From Allium sativum (lineage: Eukaryota; Streptophyta; Magnoliopsida; Asparagales; Amaryllidaceae): DNA of 64,000 nucleotides. Shown here one piece after another: positions 47,550 to 60,115 of the stretch. The translations under genes and the position numbers were made by a program. Location: the NCBI GenBank assembly GCA_030737875.1, contig CM060926.1, forward strand, positions 163,071,579-163,135,578, written 5' to 3'. The notes under the pieces are model-generated. The model worked only from the letters and a program-made list of their open reading frames with translations. It made no database searches and was not told the origin of the DNA. Positions within the stretch are counted from its first letter, which is position 1, and each line of letters begins with the position of its first letter.

Positions 47550-49394
47550 TGTAACGACCCGGATTTTGAGGGACCTTGGTTATCGACATAAGCACGATGT
47601 CGATAACCAAAACACCGAAAAATCCTGGTAATTAGTGAAAGAAATTAGAGGGTGAGGAAAGATAAGATAGAAACTTAGAATAGAAGAAGAAGAAGAACAC
47701 AACATCAGAGTAACACGAATCTCACAGCGGAACGAATAACATATAATATATGTAACATAACTTTGAAATATACATCTGTACTTGCATATACACATCATTA
47801 TCAAAGTACAGCACTTACAACACAGCGCAAATAACTATAGCTATATGATCCTGAAGCCTCCTGCTCCAAGCTCTTCAAATGTGTCTGTAAAATCCCGACT
47901 ACTTGACTGCCCATACAAATTTAGGCACCCAAGAGTTTAGGGAAAACAACAAAGTAAACTCCGGGTCAGTCATGGGACTGGTATGAGTAAAACAGTTTAA
48001 AAACAGTTCGAACAAGTACACGATATATCATAAGACCACGCCGCATAATGGAACGGATTTTTCCCTTATGAGATTCCAATATATCTTTATATCAAAAACC
48101 TTTTGATATTATAATAATGTCTATCAACCACAGTATATATAATCATCTAGCAGAAACGCTTTCATCTCACGTTCTACATATATAGTATACAATCAAACCG
48201 CAAGCACGTATTAGGTAATGGATTTCCAACTATGACAAGGTATGGAACCACCTTTCGCTTGTGTACCTCTAGAGAGGAATACACTGGGTTCAACAAGAAC
48301 ATCTTGCAACCCGACCACACATGACCGACCACTCATTTCGCTTGAGTGTATCGAATGTATATCACCAACAGTTGGGATCAGCAACCGTGTCCCGAATGGG
48401 ACAACATTAACAATAGATTTTTAGAAATGAATGAAACTCTATATCAGGTGATTATACACCCTACTTCGGTGTGACCGATTTAGCCATGCTGCCTGCCCGA
48501 TTTCTGTCATTTACCGGATGTGAGGCTAGAAGCTACGCTTTATCATCACACTAGATTCACTTTGAATGCCACATCATCAAATCCATCAAATCACCGATTT
48601 GGCATCCTCAACCATACATTATGTGTTAGCTAAAAGAAGTTTCCTTCTCCGCTTCCACTCTTGGTAAGGTTGGAGAAATCAATATACGTGATCGTCTGGA
48701 AATACTCTATCAGACATCCGTCCATACAAGTCACCCAGGAACAGGATGAACCGAAGGCACTATTCTGTAAACAGGATAGCCCTTGCATAACTCCGTCTTA
48801 AATTTCCTTTGGCATATATGATTCACAACGCTTATGCCAATACAAAGTGGTTCTTTGGATAATAATCCAACCGGTCTCTCCATATTAACAACGTTAAAAT
48901 GGTCAAAACTTCGATAGTCTGTGATTTAACTATCGACTAAAACAGGTGTGCAAACAACGATATTATTTCCAGATGGAAATTCTATCGATCGAACATCATT
49001 TAACATTCATCTCCTTAGTTCATTTTTCATCTCCTGTTTTCCTATATTCAACATTTCTTATTTTCTAAATTTGGAAAATATACGTTACTAACAATGGAAA
49101 AACATTTCCATTTCTTGTTTTCTTTATTAGAAAACATTTCTGGTTTCTTATTTGGAAAACATTTCCAAAGCTTCTCCATTGGAATTAGACAGATGTTTAA
49201 ACAAACCATCGCGATACCAACTCAAACCATTTCTTTACTGCCGAACCTTAACTATTCCTTAGTTAAAAACGAAGCCAATCAAGTTGGGGTAGAACTACCT
49301 CTCAGACCTTACCTGAACAACATTTCTAACTTTGAAATAGGCAAAGTTCACTTTATATTCCTTTTACTATCTTCCTTACTTAACCCTCCTCGAA

Positions 49395-50120
49395 TAGCTA
49401 TATTCGATTGACTCTTTTCACTTAACTCTATTCGATTAACCCTTATCAATTTACTCTATTGGACTAACACTATTGGGTTAACTCTTTTTGACTAATGCTA
49501 TTGATTTACTCATTTCACTTAACTTCTTCGAATAAACTATATTCGATAACTCCTTTTACTTTCTTCGAATAAACTATATTCGATTAACTCCTTTTACTTT
49601 AATACTAATCGATTAACTAACATCGATTATCTCCTTTTAACATTAACTCTATTCGATTAACTCCTTTTAGCTTTAACTCTAATCGATTAACTAACATCAA
49701 TTATCTCCTTTTAACTTTAACTCTAATCGATTAACTAACATCGATTATCTCCTTTTAACTTTAACTCTAATCGATTAACTAACATCGATTAACTCCTTTT
49801 AACTTTAACTCTAATCGATTAAACTAACATCGATTAACTTCTTTTACTTTAACTCTAATCGATTAAACTAACATCGATTAACTTCTTTTACTTTAACTCT
49901 AATCGATTAAACTAACATCGATTAACTTCTTTTACTTTAACTCTAATCGATTAAACTAACATCGATTAACTTCTTTGCTTTAACTCTAATCGATTAAACT
50001 AACATCGATTAACTTCTTTGCTTTAACTCTAATCGACTAAACTAACATCGATTAACTCCTTTGCTTCTATTCGAATAAACTATATTCGATTAACTCGTTT
50101 GCTTCTATTCGAATAAACTA
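49395..50120 (-). repeat. ATCGATTAA tandem array in F
   Basis: About 14-15 units of roughly 45-50 bp, each with CTCTAATCGATTAA, then CTAACATCGATTAA, then CTTTTAACTTTAA. Divergence grows at both ends. Confidence 0.9.
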
Positions 50121-50944
50121 TTCATTTATAAAGATTTACTTTTAGTAACAGTTCTTCACTTTATGAAAATAGTAAAATAAATGTTGAGGAATCCGGTCGG
50201 ATTCCTCCAACCTGTTTCCCTGCATCACAGATGTTAAACAATATAGATAACATCACTTTCAGTTCTATATGATACATTCTGTTAAACAGAATCAATATAG
50301 AAATTTAACTAACTGACTAGCAGTTCAATCAAACAGTCAACACACAGTCAATCAGCCAATATCTAACAGTTCTAAAAATACAACATGAAATTATAAACTG
50401 TTCAGAGTTGGTGAGATTTACTCATTTTGGCGCGTTAACCGTTAAATAACGGTTTGCGTTATTTGATTTCGACGGACAATTTATTTCTCCATAAATTGTA
50501 ATGAGCTCGGATTCACTCCTAGTCAGTTCCATTCTGTAGTCGTCGTCCATACGATCCCAACGCAACTTACGGTTCGTCAATCTGACCACGTATGAATAAG
50601 ATATGACTTATACAAGTTTATACTAATTTAAATTAAAATAAATTAAATTTCCTTTCTCTAAATGGCTTAACTAAAACTCTTGGCCCAAACGACTCCACGT
50701 TCTTCACTATTACACCATGTGTCTTAAGTATTCCATTCACCCAACAAAAGAAACATACGCCCATTTATTCCCTTAAGCCCACCAGGCCCGTGATTCCAGA
50801 CCCGCTACCCGCTTTCCCTTTGAACCCAAACCCGCTTAGCACCAGTATTCTTCCTGATCCTTAAACTGCTGCTCCCAACTGAATAGCACCATGGCCATTT
50901 CAACGCCTTAGAGTTTCCCCAAGCCTCATCGGAAATGCTACTCA

Positions 50945-50945
50945 C
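50945..50945 (-). promoter_or_regulatory. Predicted 5' splice donor in F
   Basis: AAAA|GTGAGT on the minus strand, intron starting at 50945, about 470 nt downstream of the TATA box. Confidence 0.35.
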
Positions 50946-51414
50946 TTTTGCAGCAAAGAAAAACCATCGACACCCACTCTTGATCACCCATATCCATATC
51001 CCAACTCGATGCTTTCTTCTTCGACTTTCTACAAGACGCGATAGGCTGCTATCGCTTCCCTTCCAGCACTATGACCGTACTCAGCCGTACCCTGCTTCGA
51101 CATCCTCTCCAAATACTCGTGTTGATCCTGACCTCTCGCTGGTTTAATCCAGCTCCTCACGAGACCCTCACGCTTTCAGTACTTCATCAACTTCCAAGCA
51201 TATTTCACCATTATTTATTTTCACACACTACACACTCCATCAATACACCATGAAAACAAGAACCGTAACCATCATCCTTCACTTCTCTCGTGACCTGCCC
51301 CTTCCCTTCTTCTCCTCAAAACGCAAGTCCTCTGTAAGCAAAACACAACATTTGCTGAAAGAACGTAGGAAGTGGCGGCCGTGGAAAAACGTAAATTAGG
51401 TTATAACTTAGGAT

Positions 51415-51422
51415 TATTTATA
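51415..51422 (-). promoter_or_regulatory. TATA box of F
   Basis: TATAAATA on the minus strand in the context CCCTATAAATAATCC. Confidence 0.5.
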
Positions 51423-52354
51423 GGGTTAGATATTTCTTGGTGAGGATTTTATGAGGCCACGTCTATGTTTTCAGTTCACAAAGAACCGATGGAATGAGAA
51501 GGATGAGCGTGGACTTTAGTTTTATGTTAGAGTTATTATATAGGCATATATATTATTTTGTATCCATTTTCGTAAATTTCGTTCATATGCAACTGCTACA
51601 GACAGAAAACAAATTACGGTTGTGTCCAACGAGGTGTCACGATCCCAAAAATATAATAATACCGGTGGGTGGACTCATATTTTGAAACTTCAAAATGTTG
51701 ATTTCAAGGTGCGAAATACTTCAAATAAAAAGTCGCTTATTAAATTAATTAAAAATTACAGTAAAATTCTAAAAATTAAATTATCGCTATGTCTCAAAAG
51801 AACCTTGTCTAAATTCAAACCCGATCTCTAGTTATATCGAATAAACCGTTATAGTCGATAAACGATTCTATAGCGACTATTTTAAAATTTGATTTGGACA
51901 TATCTCAAAATCTACACGACGAAATCCTGATTTTTCTCTTCCACTAGAAAGATATACTCCACCAGCTCCGAACGTTTCTTGTTTCACAGAAATCCGATTT
52001 AAAACGAATCCTGTACATTCAGTTGAAGTTCGAATCGCCACTTTACGAACTGCTGCGCCATTTCGAGATCGTTTATAATTATATTATAAACTATACGTTC
52101 AACTTTCGACGATTGAATATATTCGTTATTCAAATTCAATTCCATGCTGAATTAAATATCATAGATGATCTGGTTCACACCATATCGCCATTTCAGCCAA
52201 TTCTGATTATTTCAGAATTAAATATATTATTTAACTTAATATTTTAGATTAAATATTCACCATAATTTAATTAACGATGATTTTATTCCCTAAATCACTA
52301 TTTATATAATTAAATAAATTAATCATAATACCTCTGCCAATGCGGGTCATTACA

Positions 52355-54181
52355 CACCTAGAAGCAAAACCAAACGCCATGACTCTTCATATGTAGAAAA
52401 TCTTTGTCGCGTTTCAAACGTAATCTGTTTTCACACAGTTTACATTAAAAATCATATTTTTAATTCACTACTCCTATAAAAAAGAATATTTTTATGTTCT
52501 CTATTATCTAAAAAAATCATATTTTTATATCATTATCCTTATAATAAAAATCAAATTTTTATTCTAATATAGTTCACATAAAAATCACATTTTTATTTCA
52601 ACGCTTTCTTTATAAAAATCATTTTTTTTATAATATCACTTCAAGTATAAAAATATAATCTTTATTATGATAAAAATCTAATCTTTGCTATGATAAAAAT
52701 CTAATCTTTGCTATAATAAAAATCTAATCTTTTCTATGATAAAAATCTAATCTTTGTCATAGTAAAAATCTATCCTTTTTCTATAAAAATCTAAACTTTA
52801 TCAATAAAATTTAACTTTATACCAATAGAAATTTGATTTCACATAAATAACAAACAAAACTGATTTATATTTTTAAACCTAACTACATTAAATAAAAAAA
52901 CAAGGAGAAAGTAAAATAAGATAGAAGCTTACAATTAAAAGGGAAGGGGGTTTGCTCACAGCGCTCAGGCAGAGGAGAGAGGGTCTGAAGCGGCGCAGGT
53001 GGACGGTGGCCTTAGGTGGTGGCAAGGGCGGCGGGACCCAGCGTGGTTGGCAGGGTAGGGTTCAAAGAAAAGGGGCTTGTAAGGGTTCGATTTGGGGAGG
53101 GAGAAGGGGCGTCATCGTCGAGGAGAGAAGGGGGGCTTGCCGGTGGCGGCGGCGGCCAGCGCCGGGCGCAGGGGTGGGCAGAACGGAGGGGCGACGGGGT
53201 TGGGTATCATGTTTTTCTTTTTCTTTTTTTTATCTCAGATCTGTTAACGACGGGAGGAAGAAATAGGAGGGTGAGGGCTTTTATATAAAATAATGTTATA
53301 TTTAATAATTTCCAGAAATGTTGACTTTTTATTCAACCTCAAAACAAGACCCAATGACTGTCGCCTACAATTAATTACTCCCATTCCGAACACAATGGGA
53401 TATGTTTCGCAAGCCAATTCGACCGTTACGACCAGTTTTCGCTAAAATTAAAATATAAATTAATATAATAGTCAAACTTGACTTTAACGTATATTTTAAT
53501 TTACCGGGGCCACATACCGATTCTAAAAATCCCAGAAAAATTATTTCTAGCTTCATATTGACGATACGGTCCTAACAAAACTAGTTTTGTCGAATTTGAA
53601 GACCGTTTGAAAAACGGTCATTTTTCAGTCGATTAAATTCAAACTGAAATTGCCAAGCACGTTTTCCTTTTCCACGCTCACATATTAATCCCAACAATTA
53701 TGAATTTTGGAATCCAGCAATAATTTGACATCCCGGATCCAACAAAACTGGTTTCATTGAAAATGGAGTTCGTTTTCGAAATGGCTATTTTAAGGGCCTT
53801 ATATATATTAAAATATATATAAATTCCACATCGACTTTTCTGAATTTTAAACTGGACGTATCTTTTCATTTCTAAAGTGAAATCTCAGTTTCTTAGCTTT
53901 GTTAGAAAGATCTGATTAAACAGATTCAAATATTTCTTGTTTCGTTCAATTCTGACTTATATTGAATTATGTATATTCATTTGAAATTTGAAATCGAAAT
54001 TTCGAACTGCCGTGCCATTTCAAGCTCGTTATATAATTAAAATTAATTTATTCGTTTTAACTTCGTCAAAAATAAATTTTCCGTCGTTATTATTTAAAAT
54101 AAACCATTTTAAATAATAAAAATCCATTAAAATCGCCAAAATAAAATTTTAAAATTGGCTCAGATTTTCCGGGTTGTTACA
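52355..54181 (-). repeat. Fragment 3 of the G 3' LTR (LTR start)
   Basis: The first five bases are the right CACCT duplication of F. The reverse complement begins TGTAACAACCCGGAAAATCTG at 54181 and aligns with the first 1.9 kb of A and B. It includes the U3 motifs, the ATATCCCATTGTGTTCGG block, a TATA box (TATATAA at 53281-53287), a GC-rich block (about 52933-53210) and a donor GTAAGC at 52932. A run of AAAAATCTAATCTTTG repeats lies at 52670-52760. Confidence 0.88.
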
Positions 54182-54198
54182 ATCTCCCCCACTTAAAA
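54182..54198 (-). other. Polypurine tract of G
   Basis: TTTTAAGTGGGGGAGAT on the minus strand, the same tract as in A at 12559-12575, next to the LTR start. Confidence 0.85.
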
Positions 54199-55213
54199 TC
54201 TTTTCATCCTCGAAAAGGAACGAAGCTGAAAGTTGTTTTCTAACCAACTCAACTATCATTATTTTAATTCTGGCATAAGTTTTTCAACTTTATAGTTTCT
54301 AAAAACTTATCAAATTTTTCAAAAATTTGGCTAACACCCTAAATTTTCGAAAAATTTCGCCATAACCTTCCGTGTACGGGGAGCTCCGGGAAAATCCCGA
54401 AATCGCCATACAGGCCTTTTGATCTCAAAAAAAGAAACAGCCAAGCGGCTCATAAAATCATCAAAAACCCCAAGAAGTACAATAAACATGTACCTATTTG
54501 TAGGGCAAACAATTTTATTCTCTGCTCTAGCCTCCTTGCAATTACCAGTTCAATTTATATACATGTACAAATATGCAATAGCGATAAATATTCAATTCAG
54601 TTCAATATTTGGTACAATTAGGCTTAATGGTTCAAAATTTTAAATAAATCAAAACAATAATCAAACAACACAACCATCAATCAATTAGTTGGTTAACGTT
54701 CTAAATTCATAATTTTCTTTATATATATATTATCCAAAAATCATGTTTTTGATGCCAAGTCACAATAATATATTTTAACTAAGTTTTGGTTCTCATACCA
54801 GTCTAATGGAAATATATAGATATCCCACTTTCGGCACTCGAACATAAACACTGATGATGAGGTCTCAATCATCTTTATCACCCTCGGGCGACTAGAGTGT
54901 GATTCTATATCTATCCAGTATATTTGAAACTTCGAATACACGCTCCCTAGGCGTATATGCAAAATCTTCATATACTGGATTGTCCAAATTCAATATAAAT
55001 AAAATATTCAAATACGCAGAATAAGGCTTAAATTTTTCAAAACAAAATTTTGTTTCATTTTTATTTTTAAAAACAACACTCATTCGACTCGTTCTAGCAT
55101 ACTACTCATCCCATCTCTAACGAGTTATTCTTATTGGATATTACTAATACAATCTCTGATGAATTCTATCGTTCGGTTCTAATATGTCTTGTTCTCGAGC
55201 TTTATAAACCAAA
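54199..55213 (-). pseudogene. Collapsed interior of G
   Basis: Only about 1 kb remains between polypurine tract and primer site, with no gag or pol. The first 40 bp match the A 3' noncoding end. About 54330-54620 instead match an inner part of the A-type LTR (A about 5180-5500), in the LTR orientation. The rest (about 54990-55213) resembles the untranslated leader of A. The gene region was lost, and an LTR piece was joined in, probably by recombination. Confidence 0.6.
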
Positions 55214-55225
55214 GCTCCGATACCA
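55214..55225 (-). other. Primer-binding site of G
   Basis: TGGTATCGGAGC on the minus strand, one mismatch from the site in A and C, next to the LTR end TCGTTTCA. Confidence 0.85.
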
Positions 55226-55226
55226 C

Positions 55227-56823
55227 TGAAACGACCCAAACTTCCCCGTGAAGGAAAGCACAGATTGAATTGATAACACAACAAATCAGAAGACAAACAG
55301 AAGAATATTTCATTGCTTAATACAACAATTTCCATCAGAGTACAAGAATATACAGAGTATGAATAAATATTATACATTCGATAAATATCAGAGATTTAAA
55401 ATTACAAATTAAATACATAGCAGTGGGAAAATAATACAAAACACAACTGAAAGAAATACACGGATACAGAGCTTTCCGAATATCGCTTCAGCTATAAATT
55501 AGGATCCTGTGTATATAATATCTGCAAAATCCAACTACTAGCTGCCTATGTGAAAAATAAGGGCGCCCACAGTTTAGGTTAAAACAATAAACTCCAGGTC
55601 AGTCATGTGACTGGTGTGAGAACTAAAACAGTTATTTAAAACTTTACTTTAGAAATAAAGTAAATCAAGGGATCATGCCGTATAACACGGAAAATGTTTC
55701 CTCCCAATAATACTAGTGCATAAAACAGATAGCGCAATGCTTTTTGGAAAGATGAAGCTATTGTAAGACCCATGTCCCATCACATAATGCAACGCAAGCT
55801 GGAGGATAGGGTTTTCCCTTATAATAACCAAACATGCTTAGTACGTTTAAGAAAAATCGTTTTGATACTACTACAAGTATAAAGTGTCAAAACATCTTCA
55901 AATATAAATGTATCAATCATAGACGGCATAGCATCCCATGCTACTATGTCGCCATACTAGTTCTACAATCAAATCCGTAATTTCGTATTGGAAATTGGAT
56001 TTTCGTCATGAGTCGAGGAAAGGGATGTACTCCTCGCTGGCTTCGAGACACTCTAGCAAATGCCTCAGGGTCTCCCTAGTAGACCCTTGGATCCTCCAAG
56101 GCTAGTCCTCTCTTACGTTTGAGGATTAGTATTCCAGAACACGCATTACCCGGTCCTAACAGACCTATACCGAGGCGCCTCCAAATTCAACAATCACAAA
56201 AGTAAAATGTCAGGCTAGTAAAACAGTGACACAACCCATAGCTAGAAAGAAACGTCATGTTCTCCTTGGGTCCCTTATCCCGTTTTTAACTCATACTGAG
56301 GTGTGAGGCTCGCGAATTAACGCCATACACAAAGTTATGCCCTTCAAGGCCGTTGTTTGATCATCAACCACAAGACTTTGCTCTTCAACAAAAGACTTGA
56401 TCACTGCATCCTAGCATGCCACATAGGCAATTCACGCCATGTGGATGATTTCTATCAATATATAACCTCTGAGCTCGTGCGTCTCAGAGAAGGACGTTAA
56501 GCAAGAGAATAAATTCTCCGCCGCCAAACAGATATATATTTAATAGAGATCAACCAACACAGAATAAAATCCAATGTTAGACACACATCCATTTACAAGT
56601 TCGTTCTAGGTCTGAACGAAACCGGAGGAACCTTATTCCTCGTGTATCAGTCGATCTCCAAACACGTCTGGACGATCACCAATTTATTCCCTCCTCTTGG
56701 GTGTACAGTCCCATCAAGATCATCAATAATCGTCCAAACGATGTGAAGACCTCCGGTCTTCAACCACCGTCTTCATCATTGGCTTATGGTCGAATCAGTT
56801 ATTCAGAATGGGTATAAACCCGG
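55227..56823 (-). repeat. 5' LTR of G (3' portion, cut by E)
   Basis: The reverse complement aligns with A LTR about 6290-7823: ACCAGTCACATGACTGACCT, the ACAAACCGGAGG-type end block, TAGACGGCAT and GGTCTGAACGAAAC (as its complement). E interrupts it at 56824, so the rest lies beyond the window. Confidence 0.8.
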
Positions 56824-57077
56824 CGTAACACCCCGTATTTTCTGTAACATTAAGTTTCACAAATTAAAGTATACTTAATTTAAAATGTGAGAATTAAGTA
56901 AAACGGACATCATCATTGCGTTCGTCTCGTAATTCTGCTTGAGATAGAGTCCAAGTTTGCGTAAAACGGATAACGTATGAAGAAGATATCTTTAAATTAA
57001 ATATTGCAGCAAAACATTAAAAAAGAAGAGTGAGAAAAGAATAATGTTTAGCATTGTTCTAAGGTTTGTAAGAAAAA

Positions 57078-57151
57078 GACTTAATAGCTCACTTGGTTAG
57101 AACATGTGACTTGCATACAAGAGGTACAAAGTTCGATCCCCGCCAGCGCCA
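57078..57151 (+). repeat. tRNA-Ala-like sequence in E 5' LTR
   Basis: This 74-nt stretch aligns with plant tRNA-Ala. It has A box TAGCTCACTTGG (57085-57096), an anticodon loop CTTGCAT with TGC, and B box GTTCGATCC (57131-57139) at normal spacing. It ends in GCGCCA and is followed by a T-run at 57154-57158 that could stop Pol III. Acceptor, anticodon and T stems pair poorly, so it is not a working tRNA. The same stretch is in the 3' LTR at 63435-63508. Confidence 0.7.
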
Positions 57152-57327
57152 TATTTTTGTTTTTGGGGAATGGCTAAAGAGTGGCTTAGTGTGAACGCAG
57201 TTCAAAAAGTGGTTTATTGTGAAAATGGTTAATTGGGAAGATAGATAAAAAGAAAAATAAATATATATATAGGAAATATATATATATACATATATATACA
57301 TATATGACATGTACGCATCATATAGCG

Positions 57328-57464
57328 CACGTGGCGCATTTTTGTTGGTCAAAGATTGTTTTTTTTACGTGGCTTTTTATGATTGGTCGGGTGACGATTA
57401 GTGTTGACATGGCCTTCTCTGATTGGCTTTATGACAAATTCTGATGTGTTAGGGCATACGTGGC
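57328..57464 (+). promoter_or_regulatory. ACGTGGC and CCAAT motif cluster in E U3
   Basis: CACGTGGC at 57328-57335 and ACGTGGC at 57367-57373 and 57458-57464 match the ABRE/G-box core. Inverted CCAAT boxes (GATTGG) are interspersed. All lie within 230 bp of the TATA box. The middle ACGTGGC is lost in the 3' LTR. A binding role is inferred. Confidence 0.4.
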
Positions 57465-57555
57465 ATCATACGATTGGCTGAATGACATATTAGTTGGCTT
57501 AGATGGCTATGATCATTCCTAGGTTGATGGAACGGCTATAAATTAACCAAACATC

Positions 57556-57563
57556 TATAAATA
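57556..57563 (+). promoter_or_regulatory. TATA box of E 5' LTR
   Basis: TATAAATA in the context CTATAAATACAACCC, matching C and D. Confidence 0.65.
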
Positions 57564-57808
57564 CAACCCTAGACCAAAACCCTAAACACACAAATTAAAG
57601 TTCGAGAGCCATCATGCTGTCGGAGTCAAGTTGAGAGCAGCCGTCGTCGCAAATTAGAAGAAGATTAAAAGCTACAACAAATCAAATCAAGCCTAAAATT
57701 AAAAGAGACCTGCCAAATTAAATCTAATTTAGAACAACGATCTACATCAAAGGAGAGCTGTACAATTTCAGAAAACATATTTCAGAAATCAAGACTTCTC
57801 TTTTGTTT

Positions 57809-57814
57809 GTAAGT
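57809..57814 (+). promoter_or_regulatory. Predicted 5' splice donor in E
   Basis: TTT|GTAAGT, about 250 bp downstream of the TATA box. Confidence 0.45.
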
Positions 57815-58174
57815 GCGGTTAATACGTAGATTTAAACATAATTCTTTTTATGTCATGGCTTGTACAATTTGAAAGTCGAACGATGTCTATATGTGAATTT
57901 GATATATAATTATTTGTGGGTGATGAACATGCTAAACTTGATTTATGTTCACATTTATTTGTTAGCGATGAACACACTATTGTATACTTTTAGTGATAAA
58001 ACTTATCTTGAAATGGGTGATGAACTCATTCTAGCGTATGTTAACTTAATGGTATAATTTGGTGGCTACTTGCAAGTTTATGATCTAAATCATACCCTTA
58101 TGTTGGATCAACATTTATGTATATTTAGAATTATGTTAAGTTGAACCTATTTATGTTGCAAGTTAAGTTAGCGG

Positions 58175-58530
58175 CTCTCTTATGATTTAACATACATAAG
58201 TTAATATGATAAGTGGTGATTTAAATGTTATTATTTGTGGCTTATGTTTTAACATACATAAGTTAATATGATAAGTGGTGATTTAAATGTGATTATTTCT
58301 GGCTTATGTTTTAACACACATAAGTTAATATGATAAGTGGTGATTTAAATGTGATTATTTGTGGCTTATGTTTTAACATACATAAGTTAATATGATAAGT
58401 GGTGATATAAATGTGATTATTTGTGGCTTATGTTTTAACATACATAAATATGATAAGTGGGGATTTAAATGTGATTATTTGTGGCTTATGATTTAACATA
58501 CATAAGTTAACATGCTAAGTTGTGATTTAA
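58175..58530 (+). repeat. 61-bp tandem array in E LTR
   Basis: Five to six head-to-tail units with ACATACATAAGTTAATATGA then TAAGTGGTGATTTAAATG and TTATTTGTGGCTTATG. One unit has a short deletion near 58445. Confidence 0.9.
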
Positions 58531-59104
58531 ATATGTTTATAAGCAAAGACTTGATTATGTAAACCTATTTTTTAGATCTACAACTATACATGTTAGATCC
58601 ATGTTAGTTTGTTTCAACCTCTATGCAAGTTCACCACTGCATGTTCAAGTTGGGATAATTCTATGTAAAACTCTTGTGATTATGATTCATGTTACATAGA
58701 TCTAGATTGCAAGTCCATAATTAGAAGTATATTATGCCAAGTTCATGTGACACATGTAATTAGTTCCATATTTTTGTATGATTCTATGCCAAAATCTATA
58801 TGCCACATGTTTTATGTTGTTGGAATATTTCATGTTCTTTGTGTTTCCCTTTTTATGTTTATAAGTTAGGCTAAAACATCGAGACTAACATTCTATAAAA
58901 TTGTGCGAGCGTACAACGGGGGTAACGTTGGTAAAACATGAGAATTTCATAACACACATTGGTTCATGAGAATGGTATATTTGGTATACCATTAATTATG
59001 AGCATAATTAAAAGAGTAATTATGGCATAATTGAATTGGGATTAATTTACATGTAGAATTTGTTATAAATGAGAAATATGTAAATTGTAGAAAATATGAA
59101 TAGG

Positions 59105-59312
59105 CCTAACCCAAGGTTAGATTGAGTTGTGGTGTAAAACTGCCCGGACCCGCCCGGCTGTCCAGTAACCACAACAATACCTATCTAATGTGAGAGGTTA
59201 AGGCATTGAGCCCAATAAGAACCCGAGGTTAGACTGAGTTGCAGTATAAAGCTGCCCAGAACTGACCGGCACATCCAGTGACCGCAACAATACCTGTCTA
59301 ATGTGAGTGGTT
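59105..59312 (+). repeat. Duplicated module in E shared with C and D
   Basis: Two copies of about 95 bp with GGTTAGA(T/C)TGAGTTG, CTGCCCGGACCCGCCCGGC or its variant CTGCCCAGAACTGACCGGC, and CTAATGTGAGAGG or CTAATGTGAGTGG. Confidence 0.8.
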
Positions 59313-59354
59313 GGTGCTTTAATAAATGAATTAAAGCCAAAACAAGATTTGTAG

Positions 59355-60115
59355 GGGTTAAGTTAATTTAATACACTTAACCAATTTAACATGTTAACTA
59401 GACTAGAAGGTGAGGTTAAGTAAATTTATTACACTTAACCGTTATAACATGTTAATTGAACAGATGGTAGGGTTAAGCTAACCAAGGTAACACTTAACCA
59501 ATGTATATATAACATGACGTGTAGTAGGGTTAAGTAACACAAGAGGATACACTTAACCAACATAATATGATTTGTGGCAGGGTTAAGTTAATACAAGAGG
59601 ACAACACTTAACCAATATAACATGGTAAACTAGTGGGGTTAAGTTGATATGAACACTTAACCAACATAACATGGTGAATGAACAGGGATAAGTCAATAAA
59701 TCACACTTAACCAATCCAACATGATAAGTGAGAAAGGTTAAGTTAATAAGGAACACTTAACCAACATGACATGACGAGTAGGAGGGTTAAGTACATATCG
59801 GGTTGGCGGGTAATATCAGTAAATATAGGCCCACACACTTAACCATTAATAAACATGCTTGAATCGGTGAGAGGGTTAAGTACATATCGGGTTGGTGGGT
59901 AATATCAGCAAATATAGGCCCACACACTTAACCATTAATAAACATGCTTGAATCAGTGAGAGGGTTAAGTACATATCGGGTTGGTGGGTAATATTAGTAA
60001 ATATAGGCCCACAAACTTAACCATTAATAAACATGCCTGAATTGGTGGGAGGGTTAAGTACATCGTGGGTAGGTGGGTAATTTATGTATATATAGGCCCA
60101 CAAACTTAACTAGTA
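59355..60115 (+). repeat. GGTTAAGT/ACTTAACC array in E LTR
   Basis: About eight units of 50-65 bp and then four of about 88 bp. Each holds GGTTAAGT and, some 15-60 bp later, ACTTAACC, which are reverse complements, so each unit can fold into a hairpin in RNA or single-stranded DNA. The 88-bp units also share CATATCGGGTTGG and ATATAGGCCCACA. Confidence 0.85.

Larger units (their letters stand above)
47550..52354 (-). repeat. Solo LTR F (4805 bp, family-A relative)
   Basis: On the plus strand it runs from TGTAACGACCCGG to GGGTCATTACA with perfect CACCT duplications. The reverse complement shares blocks with A, such as CTCATACCAGTCCCATGACT and the GTGGTCTTATGAT region, so it is in minus orientation. 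It has an AT-rich tandem array (49395-50120), a TATA box (51415-51422) and a GC-richer exon-like region (50780-51380) ending in a donor. No interior remains. Confidence 0.9.

Noticed and set aside
57078..57151. Functional tRNA-Ala gene
   Set aside because: Acceptor, anticodon and T stems do not pair and two diverged copies sit in LTRs. Only promoter boxes and loop are tRNA-like.
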